Origin: JAUSIK01 sp964547875
GTDB taxonomy: Archaea > Nanobdellota > Nanobdellia > Pacearchaeales > GW2011-AR1
DNA length: 64,000 nucleotides
Reading direction: 5' to 3'
NCBI GenBank assembly: GCA_964547875.1
Contig: CAZJPE010000004.1
Coordinates: 1 to 64,000, forward strand
Position numbers and translations under genes: made by a program. The notes below the pieces were generated by a model, which saw nothing but the letters and a program-made list of their open reading frames with translations, did no database searches and was not told the DNA's origin. Shown here piece after piece: positions 15,562 to 24,184 of this stretch; position 1 is the first letter of the stretch; every line of letters begins with the position of its first letter.

Positions 15562-16056
15562 ATGACAACAAAACAACAGATAATAGAAAGGGAGAAGCTT
15601 TCAGAATATTTACTTGAAGGCTTCAAAAGAATGGACTTTGACCTTTATCAAATTTCTTTCGAACCGAGAAGTATAGTCACACGTGCTCATTTTACTGATA
15701 TGTATATTTCTCCTCCAGAGTATTATAATCCTTTAGGAAGCTCACATTTAGGATTAGATGTTGCACTAAGAATTGTGAGCCAGTCTCTTATTGCTTGGTA
15801 CTGCAATAAAGCAAGAAAACCTAAAAAAGAATTAGGCGAGTTTATTGGAAAGTCATTGCAATTAGAAGCAAAGAGGCCATTAGACCCGAGACAAGATATT
15901 ATTTGTCGTATTGATATTGGTGCCGAAAAACTCTCTAAATACGGGCTATTCTGCAAGCTTAATTTCGGACTTGATGGTATCTCCTCACTTGATAATAAGT
16001 TTTATACAGACTCTTTTAAAGGTTCAGGAGAACTTATTTTTCCATTATCAGAATAG
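15562..16056 (+). CDS. Hypothetical protein next to TrmB regulator
   Basis: 164 residues, soluble, with alternating strands and one long helix (GLDVALRIVSQSLIAWYCNK). The layout of a long helix followed by FIGKSLQLEAKRPLDPRQ and further strands could fit a hotdog-like fold, but this is only an impression. It is transcribed divergently from the TrmB-family gene and carries an inverted repeat around its TATA box, so it is the likely target of that regulator. Confidence 0.55.
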   Translation: MTTKQQIIEREKLSEYLLEGFKRMDFDLYQISFEPRSIVTRAHFTDMYISPPEYYNPLGSSHLGLDVALRIVSQSLIAWYCNKARKPKKELGEFIGKSLQLEAKRPLDPRQDIICRIDIGAEKLSKYGLFCKLNFGLDGISSLDNKFYTDSFKGSGELIFPLSE

Positions 16057-16091
16057 AACCCCTTTAGTTCAAATCCCTACAAAGTGAGAAG

Positions 16092-16167
16092 TGGCCCCGA
16101 CAGGATTTGAACCTGCGACCCCTTGCTTAGAAGGCAAGTGCTCTAATCCAGGCTGAGCTACGGGGCC
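16092..16167 (-). tRNA. tRNA-Arg (anticodon UCU)
   Basis: 76 nt without intron. Acceptor GGCCCCG/CGGGGCC, D stem GCTC/GAGC, anticodon stem CTTGC/GCAAG with loop CTTCTAA (anticodon TCT), T stem GCAGG/CCTGT with TTCAAAT, discriminator A. A TATA box (CTTTATATAATC) lies about 25 nt upstream on the minus strand. Confidence 0.96.
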
Positions 16168-16275
16168 TTAAGTAAAGATTAAGAATTGATTATATAAAGA
16201 TTTCTTAACAAGGTTTTTCATTATCTATAGTTAGATACATATAATTTTATATATTTTAATATATCTGGAAATATT

Positions 16276-16699
16276 ATGTCAAGTTCAAAAGATTATATAA
16301 TTGGATATCAGGAGACTAAGGTATCAGAATTCTGGGAAGAGATAGACGATATGGATACATTGCTAATCTATAAAGATGGGAGAGTAATAGCAGATAGCGT
16401 CGTGCCAGATAGTAGAAGAGCGGGAACCTTAAACATAGGGGGTAACAAAAGTAAATTTTTTAGCTGAAAGACTTGATAAAGCACTTAATAATGTCATACC
16501 TAAATCTAACTTGGGAAAGCGCTATAATGAAGTTGTTTTGAAATATAAAGGCGGGAGAAGAGGCGTATACCGGAGCGATAGTTTTAATGGCGAAACAACT
16601 CCCGAATCCTTAAAAGAACTTGAACAAGAGCTAAAAGGTATTTATAACCAAGTTAAATTAGAATACACAGAATACGATGAGACTTATTTGTGTGATTAA
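16276..16699 (+). pseudogene. Small hypothetical gene split by a frameshift at G5
   Basis: Two open segments, 16276-16467 and a continuation ending at 16699, are in different frames. Removing one G from the G5 run at 16438-16442 joins them into one protein of about 140 residues: ...RRAGTLNIG continues as VTKVNFLAERLDKALNNV and then the basic segment YNEVVLKYKGGRRG. The continuation has no sensible start of its own (only a TTG at 16511). It is either a genuine frameshift mutation or a homopolymer read error. The N-terminus (YIIGYQETKVSEFWEE) has no family I recognise. Confidence 0.55.
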
Positions 16700-16705
16700 C
16701 AAAGT

Positions 16706-19669
16706 TTAATGCTCTACCAAGTCCAATTTTATCAGTTTTTTTCCGTGTTTTTGCTCTATAAGTGGTTTTAGTTTTTTTATTTTTTTCAGTTTTATTTTTT
16801 TATAGATGAATCGATATAAGAAGAATATTGCAAAAGCACCTACTAGTATTATTCCAAAGATTGATAGAGTTCTTCTATTACTTTCTGATATAGCGAGACC
16901 TGCAATGCTCCTGCTTGTTAAGACGAGCTTCTTATTTGCTTCTACGCTTGTTTTTCCGTCATTTAGGAGCATCTTAAATTCATATTCTCCGACAACATCT
17001 TTTGGTATCTTGAATTCTAATATATTTTCTCCTTTATGTTCTGGAAGGAGCGTTATTCTGTTTTTTCCTTCTATCACTTTTATTCCATCAAAGTCTACAA
17101 GCTCGTAGTTTATTGTGATGTCATGAGATTCGCGAGCAAATTCTTGTATTGAGTAGTTTATTCTTAAACTGTCAACTGCTTTTCCATAGGATGTTATTGC
17201 CACTTCAAAGCTGTTTCTGAATATTGTCAATGTCATATTTAGGGGTTTCTGTCCTTCATCACATCTTATTGAGATTTTTGGCGCATATTTGCCAGGCTCT
17301 GTATTTTGCGGAATTTTTACGTTAATTAAAAATACGAATTTCTCACCTGTGGAAAGCCCTTCTTTTTGGCTGTTGATAAGCCATTGGATATATGGAGAGT
17401 CTATTTCTAACTTGCAGTTATTTAGGAATATTCTTTCCAGGTTTGTTATTTCCAGCTCTGTCGCCGTGCTTGTTCCTCTTTTAAGCGCCATATTTTCCAG
17501 CTTGTTTATTTCTATTTTTAATTCTCCCGTGATGTTGATTTTTCCCGTGATTGCTCCGCCTCCGCCTCCGCCGCTACCTCCTCCGCCACCGCTGCTTCCT
17601 CCGCCATCTCCTCCGCTTGGTGGCGGAACTGTATTGACTGTAAAGCTTGTTGATGATGAATTTATATTGCCGGCAGAGTCATTTGCATAGAAGTTTAAGG
17701 TGAAGTCTGCATCTGAAGTAAGGTTAAAGCTTGATGAGCTGGCTGAGCAGTTGAGTGTTGTGTTTGAGATTTCTATGCTTGCGCCACGATAAACATTATA
17801 CCAGCATGCCTGAATGTTTAAATCAGAGGCAGAGAAAGCTATTGGAATATTACTTCTTGAGCTTTTTGTTCCTGAAGGCTCTGTCAATGTTAACAGGGGA
17901 GATATTGTGTCTATATTAAAAGTATTATTTGAAGTTGAATTAGAGTTTCCAGCCGTATCATTGCATAAAATATTCCATGTGTAATTGCTGTCTGGCAAAG
18001 TCAGCGTAAAAGATGATTGTTGTGCTGATATAAGAGAGGAATTTGTTTGATTTAGCAAGAAAGAACCATTAAAATTACCCCATAATTGACAGGAATCTAA
18101 ATCATTGTCTGTTGGAGTGTAGAGGAATGTTACTAAAGCGTTGTTTAGGAATGAGCTGTTTAATGGGGATGAGATCGAAATTAATGGAGGATCTAAGTTC
18201 GGGCTGTATGTTACATTAAGATAAGGCCAGAAATTATTGTCTGCATATTCTTTTGACCTGAATCTGTCAGCATTGCCTGAAACATTTGTAACCAGAGCAA
18301 GAGCAACATTCTTATTCATGTCTTCTGTATAGGCTTTTTGAACTGAATTTTTTACATTCCAGCATTGCCACGTATTATCTTGAGCAGAATCTGTGTTTAT
18401 GAAGCTCTCGCTCGTAATATTGCATTGAGTGGAATTGTCAAATTCTGTCCCGCATGGCTGTTTGCTATGCGTTATTTCGCAAATTGGATTATTATCAGAG
18501 CCGCCATCGCCTTCGCACCATGTCGTGTTATAGACATGATTAACATATATTTGATCTGCTCCTGCACTGTCATCAAATAAGAATAGGCATAATGTTGCGT
18601 TGTCTATTTTTTGATTTGCTGGAATTGACGAGATATTAAACATTAAATAAGCGCGCCTTGTCGGCGCATTCTTTCTAATTTCTAGTTCTGCAAGATCGCC
18701 GAAGTTTTGGTTTGGACTGCCTGATGCGACATATGTATCTCCGCCTCCGTTAGTTGTTTGAAACTTTATTGTTGGGTCTAGATTTATAACTGATCCAAAA
18801 GGAAAATTGCCAGTTCCATTTTTTAATCCTATTGCTAGTATCTTTATATTGCTTATATTTATGCTTAGATTCCCAAGGTTAAAATCTGTTATTACAAACT
18901 GGCTTCCGTCAACAATATAAAAATTAGTTATATTAAATCCATTATTGAGCAAATCAGAATATTCAAATAAATAATCATCCTCAAATTTTATATTTGTAAC
19001 ATTATAAAATATTCCGTTTAGAAGCGTATTATTTGAATATCTAGTGCCATTAAATTCTATTTTATTTGTAGAATTTATTATTTGGAGATACCAGAATGTC
19101 GCATTAGTGATGTCAATTGGCACATTAAACGGAGGAGGAAGCGGAGCTCTAAGGCTGTTATTCAGCGTATGTTTAATTTTCATTGATTGATTTGGATAGA
19201 AATGATATTCCTGCGTCCAATTGAAATTTGTTCTGTTGTTATTGCCTATAAGAGAGTATTCATTATTCCCTAAATTATTTAGAGACCAGAGCCAATTGAA
19301 ATTTGCACCAATTCCGCCTAATGAAGTGTATAATATAAGCGGATTTCCTGTTACAGCAAAACCAAAACTTGAAAGATAGCTTCCTTCAATGTTGTAAATA
19401 TCAATCCATGCTTTTCTTGAGCCATTGTTAACTTTATATATTAGGCCTCTGCCATCACGGAAACACGTATCGCCGCATGGGCCATAGCTAAATTGTTCAA
19501 AAGAAGAGCCATTGAAGTAGTATTTTTGTGCATTTGATATTATTATGCTTGAGGTGTTATCTGTGTTATTTATCTTCTCAAATGTTTCTCCTTTTTCATG
19601 CGTGTATGCAAGATTTGTAAGGATTATTATCGCGAAGATAATAAGTAATATTGTGCTCCTCTTTTTCAT
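16706..19669 (-). CDS. Large DNRLRE / Ig-like surface protein, membrane-anchored
   Basis: 987 residues. Signal peptide (STILLIIFAIIILTNLAYT) and N-terminal beta region, then a DNRLRE-type domain (about 300-470, including NFGDLAELEIRKNAPTRRAY and LMFNISSIPANQ). Two Ig-like repeats with SPLNSSFLNNALVTF and NDTAGN motifs (about 495-690) lead to a glycine/serine-rich linker, a NEW3/CARDB-like stalk, a C-terminal membrane helix (about 940-962) and a basic tail. Asn-Xaa-Ser/Thr sites are abundant. The architecture mirrors the proteins at 1-9950, so it is another exported adhesin or stalk protein. A TATA box (GATTTATAAAAACC on the minus strand) precedes the start. Confidence 0.8.
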   Translation of the reverse strand: MKKRSTILLIIFAIIILTNLAYTHEKGETFEKINNTDNTSSIIISNAQKYYFNGSSFEQFSYGPCGDTCFRDGRGLIYKVNNGSRKAWIDIYNIEGSYLSSFGFAVTGNPLILYTSLGGIGANFNWLWSLNNLGNNEYSLIGNNNRTNFNWTQEYHFYPNQSMKIKHTLNNSLRAPLPPPFNVPIDITNATFWYLQIINSTNKIEFNGTRYSNNTLLNGIFYNVTNIKFEDDYLFEYSDLLNNGFNITNFYIVDGSQFVITDFNLGNLSINISNIKILAIGLKNGTGNFPFGSVINLDPTIKFQTTNGGGDTYVASGSPNQNFGDLAELEIRKNAPTRRAYLMFNISSIPANQKIDNATLCLFLFDDSAGADQIYVNHVYNTTWCEGDGGSDNNPICEITHSKQPCGTEFDNSTQCNITSESFINTDSAQDNTWQCWNVKNSVQKAYTEDMNKNVALALVTNVSGNADRFRSKEYADNNFWPYLNVTYSPNLDPPLISISSPLNSSFLNNALVTFLYTPTDNDLDSCQLWGNFNGSFLLNQTNSSLISAQQSSFTLTLPDSNYTWNILCNDTAGNSNSTSNNTFNIDTISPLLTLTEPSGTKSSRSNIPIAFSASDLNIQACWYNVYRGASIEISNTTLNCSASSSSFNLTSDADFTLNFYANDSAGNINSSSTSFTVNTVPPPSGGDGGGSSGGGGGSGGGGGGAITGKINITGELKIEINKLENMALKRGTSTATELEITNLERIFLNNCKLEIDSPYIQWLINSQKEGLSTGEKFVFLINVKIPQNTEPGKYAPKISIRCDEGQKPLNMTLTIFRNSFEVAITSYGKAVDSLRINYSIQEFARESHDITINYELVDFDGIKVIEGKNRITLLPEHKGENILEFKIPKDVVGEYEFKMLLNDGKTSVEANKKLVLTSRSIAGLAISESNRRTLSIFGIILVGAFAIFFLYRFIYKKIKLKKIKKLKPLIEQKHGKKLIKLDLVEH

Positions 19670-19860
19670 ACTTTATAATATATGAGGGTTTTTATAAATC
19701 TTCTTTTATGCCATGCACAGTTTATTTAAGCCATTATATCATGCATTTATATGCTGAAGATATTTATTTCGCTGTTTTTGCCAGTTTGGTCAATCTTTAA
19801 TATGCATCTTTAAAAATTATCTTAATTTACTTTATGTTATCTTAACAGCCCTCATTTAAT

Positions 19861-20015
19861 TATGTCAAGATTGCCGATACAAAAAACCATGTGCTTCAGC
19901 ACATGGATGAATGCAATCTTGAGCATCCAGAAGTCCAGACAAACTGCGGACTTTAGTCCGCAGTAATACGCAAGGACTTCTTGATAATAAATTATTTCGG
20001 TCTTTTGCTATAGTT
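19861..20015 (+). repeat. Structured intergenic element copy D (nested hairpins)
   Basis: The 374-bp divergent region contains a 10-bp stem TCAAGATTGC/GCAATCTTGA (19865-19874, 19913-19922) holding hairpin CCATGTGC-TTCA-GCACATGG. Stem AGAAGTCC/GGACTTCT (19929-19936, 19974-19981) follows; its loop has AGACAAA, a hairpin CTGCGGAC-TTTA-GTCCGCAG, then ACGCAAGG. The end, GTCTTTTGCTATA (about 20002-20014), equals the right arm of the palindromes beside tRNA-Cys. The TTCA and CTTTAG hairpins resemble ends of IS200/IS605-type elements, but no transposase is present. Confidence 0.65.
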
Positions 20016-20043
20016 TTAAATAGACTTATTTTTTGATTTTGTC

Positions 20044-21090
20044 ATGCTTAACAGAAGACAGATGAGCGAGATAAGGGAGCATCTTGAAAAGGCGCAGAAT
20101 CCCTTGTTTTTTTATGATAACGACTGCGATGGATTGTGTAGTTTCTTGATATTGAGAAGATATTTGAATAGGGGCAAGGGCGTTGCAGTGAGAAGCTTTC
20201 CTGACTTAAACGCGCAGTACGCTAGGAAGGCGAGAGAGTTGGGGGCAGATTATGTTTTTATTTTAGATAAACCACTTGTATCCGGAGAGTTTGTTGAAGA
20301 GATAGGGAGGCAGGGCTTGCCTTTGGTATGGCTTGATCATCACGCTATTGAAGATAACTCACATGATTTTCCTAATATTTTTGTTTATAATCCAACTAAA
20401 AACTTGGGAAAAGAGAGAAGCGAAGAGCCTGTCAGTTATTGGGCTTATAATCTTAGCAAGAGAAAAGAGGATTTGTGGCTTGCTGTAATAGGATGTATTG
20501 CTGATCACTACTTGCCTGATTATGCTCGCGAGTTCAAGGAAAGATATCCTGAATTTTGGGGAGATGTTAAAGAGCCTTTTGATGCTTATTATAAAACTGA
20601 AATAGGGAGAGTTGCGCAGGCATTTAACTTTGGATTAAAGGACAGCACAACAAACATAATACATTTGCAGAATTTTTTAATCTCTTGCAAAGGGCCTGAA
20701 GAGGTTTTTTTGGAGATGACTGGAAATTATTATTTCAGAAAGAGATACAGGGAAATAAGGCGAAAGTATGATGAGCTGGTTGAGAAGGCAAAGAATTGTG
20801 TTTATGGCAATTTGATATTTTTTGCTTATTCAGGCGATTTGAGCATCAGCGCGGATATTGCAAACGAGCTTTCTTATTTGAATAAAGATAAGTATGTGGC
20901 TGTTGCTTACAGGAAGGGAAGCATATCTAATATTTCTTTGAGGGGAAGGAATGTTAAAAGAATTTTAGAAAAAGCTCTTAAGAATTTTGAGAATGCAAGC
21001 GGGGGAGGGCACGAGGATGCTGTTGGCGCGCGCCTGAAGAGCGAGGATTTAGAGAAATTTAAGAATTACCTTTTGGAGGAGATAAAATGA
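20044..21090 (+). CDS. DHH-family phosphoesterase (RecJ-like)
   Basis: 348 residues. The DHH domain shows FFYDNDCDGLCSFLILRRYL (metal-binding Asp residues), FILDKPLV and the signature WLDHHAIED. The C-terminal DHHA1 domain ends with SGGGHEDAVGAR (about 318-329). These enzymes are manganese-dependent nucleases or phosphatases; the archaeal RecJ-like branch acts on single-stranded DNA or RNA ends. The stop overlaps the start of the acylphosphatase-UppS gene (ATGA), so the two are translationally coupled. Confidence 0.85.
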   Translation: MLNRRQMSEIREHLEKAQNPLFFYDNDCDGLCSFLILRRYLNRGKGVAVRSFPDLNAQYARKARELGADYVFILDKPLVSGEFVEEIGRQGLPLVWLDHHAIEDNSHDFPNIFVYNPTKNLGKERSEEPVSYWAYNLSKRKEDLWLAVIGCIADHYLPDYAREFKERYPEFWGDVKEPFDAYYKTEIGRVAQAFNFGLKDSTTNIIHLQNFLISCKGPEEVFLEMTGNYYFRKRYREIRRKYDELVEKAKNCVYGNLIFFAYSGDLSISADIANELSYLNKDKYVAVAYRKGSISNISLRGRNVKRILEKALKNFENASGGGHEDAVGARLKSEDLEKFKNYLLEEIK

Positions 21091-22124
21091 AACAGGCAAG
21101 AATTGAGGTTAAGGGGAGAGTGCAAGGGGTGCACTTTAGAAATTATATTAAAAAGTTCGCTAAGAAAGATGGAATTACAGGAAGTGTTATGAATTTAAGC
21201 GACGGAGGGATTTTGATAGTTGCACAGGGGATGAGAGATAAAATTAATGGGCTAATGTCCTGGCTTGAGGAAAGCCCGGGATTTTCAAAGGTAGAGAATA
21301 TAGATGTTAGTTGGAGTGACATTAATAAAACTTCAGAAGATTTTAAAATAGTCAGAGAAGGAAATTTTTTTTCTGATAAATTCAAGGGTATATCAAGGCT
21401 GATTAGTAGGATTTTTAGAATGAACAGCAGAGAGATTAGAGAAATCCCGAGGCATGTAGCAATTATTCCTGATGGAAACAGGAGATGGGCGAGATATAAG
21501 GGATTAGAGTCTCATTTTGGACATTATAAATCAGGGAGTTATAGCAACATAGAGTCTTTGCTTGGAGAGGCTAAAAGAATGGGAGTGACACATGTTTCTA
21601 TATGGGGGTTTTCAAGCGAGAACTGGAAAAGAACTAATGAGGAGAAGAAAGCTATTTTTGACTTGCTTTCAGGGGGCGTTGAGAGATTTATGAAATTTGC
21701 CAAGGAGAATAAGATGAGATTTATTCATATAGGAAGGAAAGACAGATTACCTAAGAACTTAGTTAAGTCTTTAGGAAAGCTTGAGAAAGAGACTTTAAAA
21801 TATAAAGAGTTTAATGTTTTACTTTGCTTGGATTATGGTGGAAGGGACGAATTAATTAGGGCAGTTAATAGGATGCTGAAAAAAGGAATAAAAAAAGTTA
21901 GTGAGAAGGATTTTGCAGAGTTTTTAGATACTAAAGGCATGCCTGATCCTGACTTGATTATAAGAACATCAGGGGAAAAGAGAATCAGCGGATTTATGCC
22001 TTTTCAGTCAGTTTATGCAGAATTGTATTTCAGCAAAAAATATTTTCCTGATTTTGACATTGAAGAGCTGCATGAAGCAGTAAGAGAATATGGGAAAAGA
22101 GAGAGAAGGTTTGGCGGGAATTGA
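21087..22124 (+). CDS. uppS: Acylphosphatase - cis-prenyltransferase (UppS-like) fusion
   Basis: 345 residues with two domains in one uninterrupted frame. Residues 1-90 are an acylphosphatase: GRVQGVHFRNY with catalytic Arg18, and GSVMNLSDGG with Asn36. Residues 115-345 are a polyprenyl diphosphate synthase: HVAIIPDGNRRWA (catalytic Asp129), WGFSSENWKR, and RTSGEKRISGFMPFQ followed by YAELYF. Cis-prenyltransferases make the long lipid carrier for glycan transfer, which fits the many N-glycosylation sites in the surface proteins here. An internal ATG at 21420 could yield the second domain alone. Fusion with acylphosphatase is unusual. Confidence 0.88.
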   Translation: MKQARIEVKGRVQGVHFRNYIKKFAKKDGITGSVMNLSDGGILIVAQGMRDKINGLMSWLEESPGFSKVENIDVSWSDINKTSEDFKIVREGNFFSDKFKGISRLISRIFRMNSREIREIPRHVAIIPDGNRRWARYKGLESHFGHYKSGSYSNIESLLGEAKRMGVTHVSIWGFSSENWKRTNEEKKAIFDLLSGGVERFMKFAKENKMRFIHIGRKDRLPKNLVKSLGKLEKETLKYKEFNVLLCLDYGGRDELIRAVNRMLKKGIKKVSEKDFAEFLDTKGMPDPDLIIRTSGEKRISGFMPFQSVYAELYFSKKYFPDFDIEELHEAVREYGKRERRFGGN

Positions 22125-22135
22125 GAGCAAAGCTC

Positions 22136-22225
22136 TCAACCACTTATTACTATAAATCCTATTATTACTATTGCTGCTACTTTTACAATATCAATTAATG
22201 TGTCATTTATATCTCTTTGTTTCAT
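22136..22225 (-). CDS. Tiny membrane protein (29 aa)
   Basis: MKQRDINDTLIDIVKVAA begins a 29-residue ORF with one hydrophobic helix (about 10-28). It lies downstream of another small membrane ORF on the same strand. Its clean charged-then-hydrophobic layout suggests a real micro-protein, but its length makes chance possible. Confidence 0.4.
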   Translation of the reverse strand: MKQRDINDTLIDIVKVAAIVIIGFIVISG

Positions 22226-22292
22226 ATTTGTTGACTTTATTTTGTTGTAAATTTTTTATATCTGCTTTAATCTCAATAAGATACTCGGTATT

Positions 22293-22466
22293 TTAAGCTT
22301 TTATTTTTTCATTCTGCTCTGGTAAAGATATTAATATGAATAGACTGAATCCAATTATTATTCCTATAACTCTATTTTCTAAAGAAAAATAGGACCACAC
22401 AAATGAAAGTACGCCTAATAGCCCTAATATTATGTTAAGAGCTTTTGATTCCTTTTTTATTTTCAC
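22293..22466 (-). CDS. Small two-helix membrane protein (57 aa, GTG start)
   Basis: 57 residues: a basic N-terminus (VKIKKESKAL, GTG start) and two hydrophobic helices (about 10-28 and 32-50) joined by a short ENR turn, with a charged tail. It fills most of the 390-bp space between uppS and dys and precedes the 29-residue membrane ORF. Function unknown. Confidence 0.5.
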   Translation of the reverse strand: MKIKKESKALNIILGLLGVLSFVWSYFSLENRVIGIIIGFSLFILISLPEQNEKIKA

Positions 22467-22515
22467 GGCGGTTTATTAATAAAGATTTATATATCATAAA
22501 AATGCCTTCTCTTTT

Positions 22516-23514
22516 ATGGAAGCGAGAGACAAAGAAAGAACAGGAAGAGAAAATTTATTTAGAAAGAGCGATGAGATAGACGGAGTTCCTATCAAAGGAT
22601 ATGATTTCAACAAAGGAGTGAATTATGACGAGATTGTCAGGAGCTTTTCTTCTACAGGGTTTCAGGCTTCGCATTTAAGTAAGGCAATAGAAATTGTTAA
22701 TAAAATGGTTAAAGAAAAGGCTTTTATTTATTTGGGATATACTTCAAATTTAGTCAGCTCTGGATTAAGGGAAATTTTTAGGTATTTAGTAGAGCATAAG
22801 AAAGTTAATGTCGTTGTTACAACGGCTGGAGGGATTGAGGAGGACATTATAAAATGCCTAGGTGATTTTGTTTTGGGAGATTTTCGCGCTGGCGGGGCTG
22901 AATTGAGAGAAAAAGGGATTAATAGAATAGGAAACGTATATGCGCCGAATAACAGATATGTTAAATTTGAGGAATTTTTACAGCCTATTTTAGAAGAATT
23001 GTGGAATGAGCAGGATAAGACTAAAAAAATTCTGAGTGCCTGTGATTTTATTTGGAGATTAGGAGAGAGAGTAAATGATAAGAGAAGTATTTGCTATTGG
23101 GCGTGGATAAATAAGATAAGAATTTTCTGCCCTGCGATTAGTGACGGGGCGATAGGAGATAACATTTATTTTTTCAAATTTAAGAGGCCTGATTTTAAAA
23201 TAGATGTCAGTGAGGACATAAAAGAACTGAATGATACAAGTTTTGGGATTAAGAAGAGCGGGGTAATTTTATTGGGAACTGGAATTATCAAGCACGCGAT
23301 TTTGAATACAAATATGCTACGCAATGGTTGTGATTATGCGGTTTATATTAACACTGCGCAGGAATATGACGGAAGTGATGCTGGGGCAATGCCTGATGAA
23401 GCTATCTCTTGGGGTAAGATACGAGGCAATTCAGATAGCATTAAGGTAGTTGGGGATGCGACAATTTTGTTTCCTATTTTAGTTGCAGAGAGCTTTGCCA
23501 ACGAGTTAAAATGA
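22516..23514 (+). CDS. dys: Deoxyhypusine synthase
   Basis: 332 residues. The enzyme transfers an aminobutyl group from spermidine to a lysine of aIF5A, the first step of hypusine formation. Visible signatures are IYLGYTSNLVSSGLRE, VVTTAGGIEEDI, NAD-contacting segments such as INTAQEYDGSDAGA, and the catalytic lysine in SWGKI (about Lys301). Length fits the family. A TATA-like TTATATATC stands about 25 nt before the ATG. The next small ORF overlaps by 4 nt. Confidence 0.95.
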   Translation: MEARDKERTGRENLFRKSDEIDGVPIKGYDFNKGVNYDEIVRSFSSTGFQASHLSKAIEIVNKMVKEKAFIYLGYTSNLVSSGLREIFRYLVEHKKVNVVVTTAGGIEEDIIKCLGDFVLGDFRAGGAELREKGINRIGNVYAPNNRYVKFEEFLQPILEELWNEQDKTKKILSACDFIWRLGERVNDKRSICYWAWINKIRIFCPAISDGAIGDNIYFFKFKRPDFKIDVSEDIKELNDTSFGIKKSGVILLGTGIIKHAILNTNMLRNGCDYAVYINTAQEYDGSDAGAMPDEAISWGKIRGNSDSIKVVGDATILFPILVAESFANELK

Positions 23515-23789
23515 ATATGGAAAATGAAGGATGTTATAGATACATGGAAGGAAGCATTGATATTTATTTAGGTACTTTGTTGAATGTAGCTTATAAGGAT
23601 TTGAATGAAAAGAGTAGAAAATTTATTTTTTCTATGTATGAGCATTTGAAAATATGCGGGCAATGCAGAGATGATTATATTGAAACTAAAAGAGATTTTG
23701 CATCTAATACGGCATACACTGAAATGTATCCTCCTAAGAGTTTTCGCTTATTGAAAGAGAATGAGGCATGTTTGGAGAAATCAGTTTGA
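23511..23789 (+). CDS. Small Cys/His-containing protein after dys
   Basis: 92 residues, starting on the dys stop (ATGA overlap) with a second possible ATG at 23517. EHLKICGQCRDDY gives an H-x3-C-x2-C pattern similar to zf-HC2 anti-sigma-type zinc fingers, but the rest is not recognised. Probably co-transcribed with dys. Confidence 0.55.
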   Translation: MNMENEGCYRYMEGSIDIYLGTLLNVAYKDLNEKSRKFIFSMYEHLKICGQCRDDYIETKRDFASNTAYTEMYPPKSFRLLKENEACLEKSV

Positions 23790-23811
23790 TGTTTAATTAG
23801 ATAATAGTTCA

Positions 23812-24144
23812 TTAGAAAAGTTTTTTTCCATTTCTTAAAATATCTCTTATAAGAAGGTCACTTTTTTTATTTTCTTTCAACTCTTTTTTTGTAAAGAAAA
23901 TAGGCATGATTTCTTTTTTGCTTTTTTCTGATATTTTTATAAGAGAGTTTTTTATCTTTATTTCAAGCTTATTTCTATCTTTTAATTTATTTTGAAATAT
24001 TATTGCAATATCTATATCTGATCTTTTAGAATATATCAATTTTGCATAACTACCGAATAAAAAAATTTCTTCTAATTCTTTGTATTTTGATAGATTATCT
24101 ATTATTTCAATTAATATATTATATATTTTATGGGGATTTTTTAG
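23812..24144 (-). pseudogene. Orphan MNT nucleotidyltransferase lacking a start codon
   Basis: The frame reads ...KYKELEEIFLFGSYAKLIYS then KRSDIDIAIIF, the GS-x-A and D-x-D signature of minimal nucleotidyltransferases, and it is closed to 23812. Upstream it is open only to a stop at 24145-24147, and none of the 35 codons before KRSD's region is ATG, GTG or TTG except a TTG inside the active-site loop (24037-24039). It either uses a rare start or has lost its N-terminus. No HEPN partner is adjacent, unlike the complete pair at 3513-4192. Confidence 0.55.
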
Positions 24145-24184
24145 TTATAGAAAGGTTAATTAATTTAACTTTCCTTTTCGCTTT

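Noticed and set aside
19861..20015. Element D as a riboswitch of the DHH gene
   Set aside because: It lies mostly upstream of the likely promoter of that gene, and the same element precedes unrelated genes.
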